Assembly (NCBI GenBank): GCA_947561395.2
Contig: OX387192.1
Location: forward strand, 4,216,001-4,280,000
Length of the DNA: 64,000 nucleotides
Source: Buxus sempervirens
Taxonomy: Eukaryota; Streptophyta; Magnoliopsida; Buxales; Buxaceae
Direction of reading: 5' to 3'
The notes under the pieces are model-generated. The model did no database searches. It was not told where the DNA came from and was given only the letters and a program-made list of their open reading frames with translations. A program made the translations under genes and the position numbers. This document shows positions 55,239-64,000 of the stretch, piece by piece (position 1 is the first letter of the stretch; each line of letters begins with the position of its first letter).

Positions 55239-58057
55239 CAAGCCTCTAGAGACAATTCAACTCCACGGGAAGCCTAGAAAACAACATTAAAACTAAGATA
55301 AAAATAAGCGATGGTAGTTACAAGGATAGCATAGGTAACGGTTACAGAGGACTACATGAAGCAAAAAAAGAAAGACCAATGGACAACATAACAAAAAAGA
55401 AAAAATTTTACTAAAAAGAAAAAGGCTATTAAGATAAATATAAAGTAAAGCAATCCCATTAAAGAAAAATAAAAAGCTTTAAATCCAATATCTACAATAT
55501 TTGAACCTTTTGATCATGTTATTAATCTTGAAGATGAAATCATTAATAAAATGTGATTCTCAATCTTGTTGATCACAGTTACCTTTCTTCTAAGAAATGT
55601 TGATGCAGTTCTGCATCAGAAGGGTATCCTGAAACTTTTGTTACATGACGCAAATCTCTTATTGCTCTTCTTCTTGAGATCTTATGGTCTTCAGGTGTAG
55701 TCATAGATGATGAGCAAATATAATATAAAATAAGTCTGAAGATATGAAGATATGAAAGGTCCTCCCAGTCACCACAAAAATGTTAATCCTACTGTTTTCA
55801 TGGTACTACACTTGCAAGGAGCACTCAATCCAATAAAACATTCAGAAGATAGCAAAAGAAAGAGGGAGTTAATCAAAGCTGGATTGTTGTCTCAAAGCTG
55901 AGGTTCTCACAGTAAATTCAGCAAACATGTAACAGACAACCAGATCAAAGCAAAAGTATAATTACCAGAATCACACAAGAAATTTAGCAGACATGTAGCA
56001 AACAACCAAAATTCATAAAACTTAATAAGAATAACAACTCTAAGCTGCAAAAGTAGATGTTTGGAGGAGCAGAGGTGAAAATAAAGATTTCACCTGGTTT
56101 CAAATTGATATAATGATTTGATTGTACCTAGACCAACAAAACCCCTCCTTCCACGAAATCAACCACCACTCTTTCTTAATCTTTTAAGCATCAAGCCCTA
56201 CAATAGATTTTTCAAAAGCAAGAAATAAATAAACAACAAACACTCAAATTTAAACAAAAGAGATCTTCATAAACCCAAATTCAATAAAACTAACACATTG
56301 GTCCTTGAAGAAACAAAAAAGTTCAGAATCAAAAAGTTCTTGAAGAAACAAGGAGACCCAGATGAATATACCTTGGCAGAAAAAGAGCCTTGTTGTTTTT
56401 CTCTCTGCCACCCTTTGTCCCCTTCTCAAGCGAAATGGGTATTCCTACATATATCGAAAAACTCCAATTACCATAAAGGAATTGCTAAACAAATTCAGTG
56501 ATCCTTTTCAAAATGGCATCGCAAAATGTTTAGAGAACTAAACGGGTCGATCTGCATTTCTTATCTATTAGGTAGATTTATCAAAGTAGAGACTTACACC
56601 TTAGGTTAGAAAAGGAGGAGAGCAATGACATAGTGGTTTTTGTTAAAACTTAGAAATCAAAACACTTCACCATGGAAGATGATTATTAAAATAAGTGTTT
56701 TTCTTTGACAATGGTTCCATGGTTTTGTGCGTCAGGGATTGTCAAAGATGGGGTTACTTCACTGAAATTTGAGAGAAGGATTTGGATGATTGGAATCAAC
56801 TAAGATCATCCATTATTGCTAAGATTGCTCAGTCGAACCTAGGAGGAAAGCCGTTCGTTGCTGGGTTTCATGGTAGAAGCAGCTACAAGATAGAAAACAA
56901 TATGATCATCCATACACATTGAATAGAGATAAATCAACAGCAAAGAACCCTAATAACACCATAACATGATTTAACACTATGCCTACGCGGTTTAACAGGT
57001 CCATTCTCCAACAATAGAATAACTACATTTGAAACCAGTTTTGAATTCGTAATGAGTAATTGGTAATGGTCTCCACCCAAATCGTGATTTTGAAATTTTC
57101 AATACAGGTAAAATATAACCCTTGTTTTCGTCCATTATCAAAATTTCTTAAGACAAAACCCATAAAAGGAAACTTGTAGTTAATTCAAAATAAACCAAAA
57201 AATGCAGAACAAGGGAGAGGCGGATGGAAATTAAAGTTAATTCAGAACACAAAATGGAGATAAATCATTAGCGAATGAAGGTGGTACTGATTAGGGATTA
57301 TCAAAGATGGGGTTACTTCACCGGAATGGAGATAAATCATCAGCGAATAGAAACCCACACACTCTTTCTTTTTGTGCGTGCATTGTGGATGCCATTAGAC
57401 TTGCGGTGACCGGAGGCGATGAAGCTACTTGAAAACTTTCTTCAAAGGAGATTTTCTCTTTCTGCTGATGATGCTTCTTTTTCTGGATACCAATGGTGGC
57501 ATTGCATATTCGTTCTGTTAAGTAACTTGAAACGCTTGGGTTGCTAAGGATGTTGAAAAGACAACAGCATTTAGAGTAGGCAGCCACGTCAGAAATGAGG
57601 TGGGCTACCAGGATTGAGAGCTTGTAGTTTGAAGCTATGCGAGGGTTTCAAGGAAACGACCGATTCCTATATATTATATATATAGATGTCCTCTATTTCT
57701 TGTGGTCACCCCCTTTTATAGAGGAGAAATACACCCTTCACTTATCAGGAAGGAGGCTTCTTGATAGGTGTAAGGCTCATCCAATCTTCATTGTGATAAG
57801 ATGAGGATGAAGGTCCTTCTTTATCATAATTCAAAATCCTTCTCCTAATCCCAATTCTTCCTTATCTAAGCACCAACGTCCCAATCTAATTATCTAAAAA
57901 AAAATTCCCTTTTTTCTGTTTAAAAAAAAGAAAAGAAAGAAAGGGCAGTGTTCACCCAGGCTCAATCTCTCTCTTTTATTGTTCAACCCAAAAGGGGCAG
58001 GTTATGGTATTGGCTAAACTCTTGTAGGGGCGGGTTCAGATCACTGAAAGAAAAGGG
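55239..58057. other. Intergenic with exon-like fragments on the minus strand
   Basis: No gene confirmed. Minus strand 55700-55585 reads MTTPEDHKISRRRAIRDLRH and VTKVSGYPSDAELHQHFLEE before a stop, coding-like in composition. Frame 57587-57318 (MAAYSKCCCLFNILSN...) has a TATA-like run TATATATAATATATAGG upstream at 57664-57682. These might be first and last exons of one gene. GGGATTGTCAAAGATGGGG occurs at about 56735 and a near copy at about 57293. Confidence 0.3.
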
Positions 58058-58557
58058 TGATGTAGCAACACCTAATTGTAACACCTTAGATCCGAGTTAC
58101 AAGGAAAAACCCGTAACTCGTCTCCAGAGGTTATTAAAAATAGCAGGATCGCACTACCAGAGTAAAGAAAACATGAAGTCAATATTATTTACGAAACAGA
58201 GTGCGCTACAATAACCCCAAAGTAATAACTCACATGGCCCAATACACAATCCGCAATTATCGGCTCTCCATACGTATCTGAAAAACAAACAGAAACAAAA
58301 GAATGAGATACGAATATCTCAGCGAGCAACACATGCATGCACAAATACAAGTTACCAGTTGTAAGATATGAGTCGAATAATCACACGAGTAAGTAGGCAA
58401 TAACTCGATGGAACCAACGGAAAACCCAAGGCTACCACAATCCAATAATATATTACCAATCTAGATAAACAAAAATCCCACAATGGTCAATGTCATGTAA
58501 TTATTTGATTGGTTAATTAACACGCCAGAGCGACCTCCACACCTCCATGTACACAGT

Positions 58558-58677
58558 TCCGGCCTACTCAAGGTTTCGGATTCTCTGAAATGACGGCCTA
58601 CTCAGGGTTTCGTCATCCAATGCCGGCCTACTCAGGGTTTCGACATTGACAACCAGGCCTACTCAGGGTTTCTGGCT
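58558..58677 (-). repeat. Four hairpins with one loop and different stems
   Basis: The 15-nt loop GCCTACTCAGGGTTT (plus strand; complement in RNA) occurs four times, 31-33 bp apart. Stems: TCCG/CGGA (58558-58580), ATGACG/CGTCAT (58590-58616), AATGCCG/CGACATT with one mismatch (58619-58647) and CCAG/CTGG (58653-58675). Loop conserved, stems different but complementary. Confidence 0.85.
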
Positions 58678-59217
58678 GCTCTACACCAGTCGTGGCAACA
58701 CTCCATGGCCATGCCATTACCCCAATAAAACAAAGGCATCACATTACTAAGCTTAGACTTTGGATCCAGGACAAGCTAAACCAAAACCGATAAATAACCA
58801 AATAAACTCCGCATTCAGTAAACCCACATTTATTTCAAAACTGTGTATCCCAATACACACATCACAAGTTGTTCCAACCAAAACTTCAACTCACACAAGA
58901 AAATAGTCTTTACAATTCATTTCAAAACTTGCCAATAAGCAAAATCAGGATTTAATAAATTCTCAACCAAGTACAGTATTTAACCAAAGAGAACTAAGAT
59001 AGGAACTCCTAGTGTTTGGTATCCAAAACTTCACCTACAGATAGCCCTAAGTTGCCTTGGAAGCTCCTAAGAATTTCCAGAATTTATCTTTAATATTCTC
59101 ATAGGTAATATTGCTTCTAGAGTCCTAAACATGTGATTTGTCGAGTGCTTGAAACCTCTTATCATCAAAATCCAACTTGGTTCACTCAAACATGCAATTC
59201 AGCAAAGAAAGGGACCA

Positions 59218-59465
59218 TGCGCTCACCTCCTGCGCTAGGCGCGAGGTCGGCGGGAGGTCGATGGTTGAAATTTTTGGGTATGCGCCCACTTCAAGTAGAG
59301 TGAGCGTGAGGTGAGCGCGAAGTGGGCGTGAGGTTCGCGCGAGATGCGCGTATCGGTTTTAAGTGCGCGTAAGCTGAGCGCCAAGTGGGCGCAAGCTCGG
59401 CGGATGGTATACTTTGACCTTGCGCCTACTACCCGAAGTGGGCGCCAGTGAGCACCAAGTGGGCG
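59218..59465. repeat. GC-rich GCGC/AGTGGGCG word cluster in LTR
   Basis: Repeated short words (GCGCGAGGTCGGCG, AGTGGGCGTGAGG, GAGCGCGAAGTGGGCG, GCGCCAAGTGGGCG) in an otherwise AT-rich LTR, 430-690 bp downstream of the TATA box. Analogous clusters are at 33060-33310, 45540-45750 and 63780-63930. Confidence 0.7.
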
Positions 59466-60842
59466 GATACTCACTGTATTTTTCGACTCTCTGTTATTTC
59501 CAGATCTCCAACTCTGGCCGAATTTTTTCGGTCTGTAACAATTCCTTTAGTCTCCTAATATCCCCAGAACACATTCAAACTAGTTTTGGAATTAATCTAA
59601 TACAATTTTTATTTATCCTCATCCAGTTCTAAAGAAACAACCCTCGGACTATCTCCGTCCAGAAAAACCAATGAATATCTCATTCCACAACCATATGCAT
59701 TTGGATTAAACCTACGAGTAATACAAAACCCAGGTTTTAAAACAGTGCCACTCACCGGTATTGAGGATCTTCTTCTAGCTTCTAGCCATTTTGATGGAGT
59801 CCTCTCGAGACCCAAGCTGTTCGGCCGCCGCCTAATTACAGGGCAGCAACTTTTCCCCAATCTCCCAATCTCCGAAAATTTTTATATTAGTCATCTATTT
59901 ATAGACGTCGCAAGGTTTAACCTAATTCACCCCCGGTATTTAATTAACCCTCAGGATTCCATATCTACCCCTCATTCAACTTGAGTTTACCCGGATCACT
60001 TATTTGCTAATTCCCTATTTACTACAATATTTTTAAGTTCGCAATTAATTACGTAATAATATTCTACCTTATTTTCTTTGCCAACTAATGACCACAATCT
60101 CCAGTAATAAATAAATTTTTGATTAAACCTATCAATAAATCCATGTGTCCATATATATATATAATTTTATTTACTATTATTATTATTATTTTTTTCCCAA
60201 AACTGGGGTTTTACACTAATATAACGACACATAATATAAATGTGCCATTACAAATTCCTTAATACGGAATTTCAATAAATTATTTTATAATGGCATTTTT
60301 CTATAAATGACTAATAAATTATTTTATAACGGCATTTTTCTTCTAAAATGCCGTAATAAGTATTTTAATAAAAAATTTTGTGACGAAATTTGTCTGTAAA
60401 ATGCCGTAATAAATTATTTTATAGTGGAATTTTTAATAATTTGTTTTATAACAGCAATTCTTATAAAATGCCGTAATACATTATTTTTTGCAAATAAAAT
60501 GTCGTATTAAGGCATTTGTAACAGCACTTTTGTACTATAGCCATTATATTAGGTATTGCTACATCATCTTGGGCTCATCAAAACCTGATGCGAACCTGCC
60601 CTTGTGCCATCCCTAGTTGTTATGAATTATGTAGAAGTCAATATGAAAAAAAAGGAGGGGCTTTTGGGCAGCATATGTCAATGGAGAATCTACAAGGTTT
60701 CCTTGGTATAGTCATATATATGTATGTTTGCACCTACTTTTTACAAATTTTCTTCTTCCATACTTTTTAGTGTGACAGCTTTAGTCATCTACAACATGCT
60801 TAAAATTACTCCCACACAATGTTTATGCAGGGGCATGATACT

Positions 60843-60861
60843 GGGGGGGGGGGGGGGGGGG
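60843..60861. repeat. G19 run followed by GGT repeats
   Basis: Nineteen G in a row, then GTGGTGGTGGTGGTG. Quadruplex-prone; the exact length may be a sequencing artefact. Confidence 0.85.
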
Positions 60862-60989
60862 TGGTGGTGGTGGTGTGGAGCCGTAGGATGTAGGGGTGGG
60901 TGGTGGGCTAATGCGCAGGGTTTTTTTTTTTTTTTTGTTTAAAAAAAATGGCTAAAACCCGGAGATGAATACGTAGGGGAGTTTTTGAA

Positions 60990-61128
60990 AAAAAAAATTT
61001 AAATGAGCTTTAGCGGCTGGTGCGACCACTGCTGAAGTATTTAGCGATAGAACAAGTAGCAGCGGACAAGCATTGTTGTGTTGGTGATTTAGCAGCGGGC
61101 AAAATCACCATACCCCTTTTTTGTAGTG
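60990..61128 (+). mobile_element. CACTA right terminus, fourth copy
   Basis: GAGCTTTAGCGGCTGGTGCG, GACCACTGCTGAAGTATTTAG, TTTAGCAGCGGGCAAAATC, ending CCCCTTTTTTGTAGTG at 61128. Same subterminal vocabulary as the 44187 and 48966 copies; partner end not found. Confidence 0.65.
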
Positions 61129-61326
61129 TAATTATCATTTTATTTCTTATTAATTGCTTAGTTTTTTTCCTAATCATTATATTTCAGGTAATGAAATTGC
61201 CTAATGAATAATGATAGTCAACTTAATCTCTTATTTTAATTTATTTCTCTTTATATAACTTATTTAAAACATGTTAAAATAACATTTTAAATATGTGAGA
61301 AAATAAAAATTTCTAAAGCTACGTCA

Positions 61327-61330
<4 letters not shown>

Positions 61331-61360
<30 letters not shown>
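61331..61360. repeat. (CT)15 microsatellite
   Basis: Uninterrupted CT repeat. Confidence 0.97.
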
Positions 61361-61361
<1 letters not shown>

Positions 61362-61429
61362 ATTATTCTTCTTCTATTTCGTTAAAGTTTCTAAACAAAT
61401 AAAAAAAAACGACCAATATGAAAAAATCC

Positions 61430-62512
61430 GGGTTTAGACTTTAATTACACTTGAAGGGGGTGAATAGGTGTAGCACAGCGGAATAAAAATTTTCTATTAA
61501 TTAAAAACAAGTCCTTAATTAATAGGCATGAACAAGTTCTCAAAGTAATTCCAGATAATTAAAAAATTAATCAAAAATAATTAACAAGCCACCAAAATTG
61601 CAAGTAAATAATTAAAGCAATAAAGAAGACAAGCTATTTAGTGATGAAGGGAAAATTCAAAGAGAACTCTCTATGAGAAAAACCCTCCGAGCTATGCAGG
61701 AGCCATCTACAAGATCCACTATGAGAAGAAGACTTACAACTTGTAGTTCAGACGACTCAACATCCCTATGCTAGAATTTGCGACTCACAGACTTGAAAGT
61801 ATCTAGAGAACTCTTTAGATTTGCTCAATAGCAACACTCCATAACTCTGAAAATCTTCTCACATGATCACCCAAACGAATTCACCTGGTATCTATAGGAA
61901 CTCTCACGATTCAATCTCCCCAACCTAGAACTCCAAAGTAGAAGAAGAAAGAAGAATAGAAATGTTTAATGGCTCAAAATAGGAAAACTTAGAAGAAGGT
62001 TGTTCTAGAAGAGAAAAGGATTTTTAGGGCTTTTTAAACATATCTCTTATGAGCTTGAATGAACCCTAATCCTATTTAAAGGTTCCCCAAGAAGTTTGAA
62101 GTCAATTCGAATTGAAACGAGTAAGTTATGTAATTTTTTGCGACTTTTTTGGAAATTGCAGAAATTGCCGTTCAAACGCTGGGTCTCATGCGGATCTCAC
62201 GTTGAATTTAATTCACCATTGCTCGAACACCAGATCAAACGTTCTCTAACGTCACTCTCGTGTTTGACTATCTGCAGGCTTTAATTCCACCGTTTGAACG
62301 CTGGCTCAAACCTTGTCTCATGTTGAGCATAAAAACCTTATTTTTACTCCATTTGCAATGCCGTTTGAACCGCAACTTCTTGGATTTATTTTAAACACTC
62401 TAAACACACTTTTGGCACGGAATTAAGCCAACACAACCTACTAGACCTAACAAAAATTTAATATAAATTGTAACAATACTTTACTTGTTTAAGAAGATAA
62501 CTAAAGTGGTAA
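61430..62512 (-). repeat. LTR-like remnant, family not identified
   Basis: GAAGGGGGTGAATAGGTG near 61454 is a phrase common in plant LTRs. A minus-strand TATA-like CTTTAAATAGG lies near 62080, with a cluster of GTTTGAACGCTGG-type words (62170-62370) upstream of it, as in the other LTRs. No termini or duplications found; could be decayed. Confidence 0.3.
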
Positions 62513-64000
62513 TGTAACGCCCCGGTTCTGGGTCCAATTCCCAAAACCCGAGGTGTTATGGTAAGCAATAAAAGTAACTAAAATATGGAATAATTTAAAA
62601 CTTTTTCTAACTTTATAATCAGAGTAAATGCGAAAACTTGAATTCAAATTCTTTTTATTAATCAACAATTATGATATACAAGGATTTCAATTACATGAAC
62701 AATCCTACATCTATATAAACTACCCAGCTACAATTAGCCCACAACTTGACGTCCTCACCAAGAGTACCTGAAAAATGGGAGAAACCGAAGTGAGAATAAA
62801 TCTCAACAAATAGCAAGGTGCATGCATGAAATCAGTCCATGTTTATATAAAATAAGTCATGAGGTGTACGATTAAACCAACAACAACATCAACAAGGATA
62901 ATTCCAAAGTTTAAATCCAATCGCATTAATATTATCAAATCATATTTCAATAACAATACCGATAAAACATCGAATGGTCAATGTCATGACTATTGTTTGA
63001 ATTGATTAATTAACATGCCAAGGAGACATCCACACCTCTATGTACACAGTTCCGACTTACTCAGGGTTTCGGACACTCTGAAATGACGGCTTACTCAGGG
63101 TTTCGTCATCCAATGCCGGCCTACTCACTGGGTTTCGGCATTGACAACCAGGCCTACTCAGGGTTTCTAGCTGCTCTACACCGGTCGTGGCAACACACAA
63201 GGCCATGCAATTGCATCAATAAACAATATCATCACATTACTAAGCTTAGACAAGGATCCAGGTAAAGCTAAACCAAAACAGTAAAACAATTCCATGAACT
63301 CAAAACTGACAACACATTTAAAACAACTATTTCATCATCATGTATAATCCCAATACAATTCATCACAAGTCATTCCAGACCAGAACAGTATTTCATGATA
63401 TCTCAGTAAAATATTCCAACCCAAAGCACATGTCCAACTGATAGTAAAATCCATTTACCTATACCAAGATAAATTTTATAAATACAGTTCAGCACTTTGA
63501 AATCAAGCAAACCTAGATTAAACAAAATTTACAATCGGAAAACAATATAAGACATAAAGAAAATTAAATCATTAACCCATAGTGTCAGGAACAACAAAAT
63601 AACCTACCCAGATTCCTAGAAATACCAATAATTTGATTTAATGCTTTCTCAAATGTTTTGAACAGGTAAAATATTTCTAATATCCTAATCTAGTCTTTGG
63701 CTAAGAGGTTGAAGCCTCAAAGTATAAAAATTTGGCTTGGATTGGTTAAACACTCGTTTCTGGAAAATTTATGAGGTGCGTTGACCTCTGGCGCTAAGCG
63801 CGAGGTCGGCACCAACTCAGCGTATACTTAAATTTCAACTCGCGCTTACTTAAAATACTAGGCGCTAGGTCGGCGCAAAGTAGGTGAAACTAAGACAACG
63901 TCTCGCGCTGACTCAAACTGCTTGGCGCTAAGAAAGACCATTTTTTAATTACTTTTATCAAAAATGACTTTTTTATTATTATTTTTTACTTATGACTTTT
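62513..64000 (-). repeat. LTR running off the right edge, relative of 58077 LTR
   Basis: Starts TGTAACGCCCCGGTTCTGGG at 62513 and is collinear with 58077-59500, including the hairpin array (63051-63170) and the GC-rich cluster near 63780-63930. It is not possible to tell whether it is solo or part of a full element, because the other end lies outside. Confidence 0.85.
63051..63170 (-). repeat. Second copy of the four-hairpin array
   Basis: Stems TCCG/CGGA (63051-63073), ATGACG/CGTCAT (63083-63109), AATGCCG/CGGCATT (63112-63142, 7 perfect pairs; loop 17 nt) and CCAG/CTAG (63148-63170, one mismatch) around the loop GCCTACTCAGGGTTT and variants. The mismatch of hairpin 3 in the other LTR copy is a full pair here. 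Confidence 0.85.

Larger units (their letters stand above)
58077..60215 (-). repeat. Solo LTR, 2139 bp, perfect CTAAT duplication
   Basis: The plus strand runs TGTAACACCTTAGATCCGAG to AAAACTGGGGTTTTACA, flanked by CTAAT on both sides (58072-58076, 60216-60220). Minus-strand TATA box CTATAAATAG at 59895-59904, 310 bp from its 5' end. Downstream in the transcript are a GC-rich cluster (59218-59465) and the four-hairpin array (58558-58677). Related to the LTR starting at 62513. Confidence 0.94.
58058..60566. mobile_element. MITE (about 370 bp) split by a solo LTR
   Basis: The left end TGATGTAGCAACACCTAATA and the complement of the right end TGATGTAGCAATACCTAATA are inverted repeats; the match continues through TAA(C/T)G. 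The interior (60216-60540) carries several imperfect copies of AAATGCCGTAATAAATTAT and TTTATAACGGCATTTTT. The LTR at 58077-60215 inserted inside the left TIR. TIR and subterminal arrays mark a DNA transposon; the superfamily is not certain because the target duplication is unclear. Confidence 0.7.

Noticed and set aside
59235-59474. Minus-strand 79-codon frame with repeated Arg/His/Ala words
   Set aside because: Lies on the GC-rich repeat cluster of a solo LTR; low-complexity artefact.

Overview
This window is plant nuclear DNA, almost certainly from a flowering plant. It is AT-rich and dominated by layered transposable elements. It contains one gene I recognise as intact: a five-exon PEX13 (plant peroxin 13) on the minus strand, start codon at 23577 and stop at 15595-15593. 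Its exons join in frame to a 296-residue glycine-rich peroxisomal membrane protein. The plant assignment rests on the plant-type PEX13 (glycine-rich, no SH3 domain), a cox1 fragment of mitochondrial origin in its first intron, and CACTA, Mutator-like, hAT-like, Helitron, RTE-type LINE and Ty3/gypsy sequences.

Layout. 1-10351 is the 5' half of a decayed Ty3/gypsy element of the Tat type on the minus strand. It runs LTR, primer-binding site, a 2.4-kb leader with a 19-copy hairpin repeat, gag, protease, reverse transcriptase, RNase H and archaeal-type RNase H, and continues past the left edge. 10352-15592 holds a second gypsy gag fragment with its own primer-binding site, LTR-like remnants, a MITE and microsatellites. 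15593-23577 is PEX13; its 5.5-kb first intron has collected a hAT-type MITE, a LINE and a cox1 NUMT. A nearly perfect palindromic MITE with a perfect 9-bp target duplication lies 80 bp upstream of the start codon.

26.7-44.4 kb is a deep nest. Degenerate CACTA sequence (Transpos_assoc exon at 30042-30281) holds an A-tailed retroposon and a solo LTR (30429-40127). That LTR was itself hit by another solo LTR (32415-34753) and by a Mutator-type element (35341-40082), which in turn holds a younger solo LTR (36004-39049) of the same family as the outer one. The CACTA terminus is tandemly duplicated; copy 1 carries a hAT-like element (40197-44028) that appears to hold part of an intron-bearing gene. 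44.4-64 kb has further solo LTRs (44581-47433, 52357-55238, 58077-60215), an LTR running off the right edge (62513 onward), CACTA ends, a Helitron 3' end near a PPR-gene fragment, and a MITE split by an LTR.

Most structural calls rest on target-site duplications read directly (GGAGG, CAAGC and CTAAT for solo LTRs; TTTTTATTA and TAAAAATAA for Mutator-type elements), so insertion order can be inferred. The most unusual signal is in the leader of the LTR family at 58077 and 62513: four successive hairpins share one 15-nt loop but have four different self-complementary stems, which looks like RNA-structure conservation. A second is a cluster of ACCG...CGGT dyads upstream of the TATA box in every copy of the TGTGAGACATGG family.
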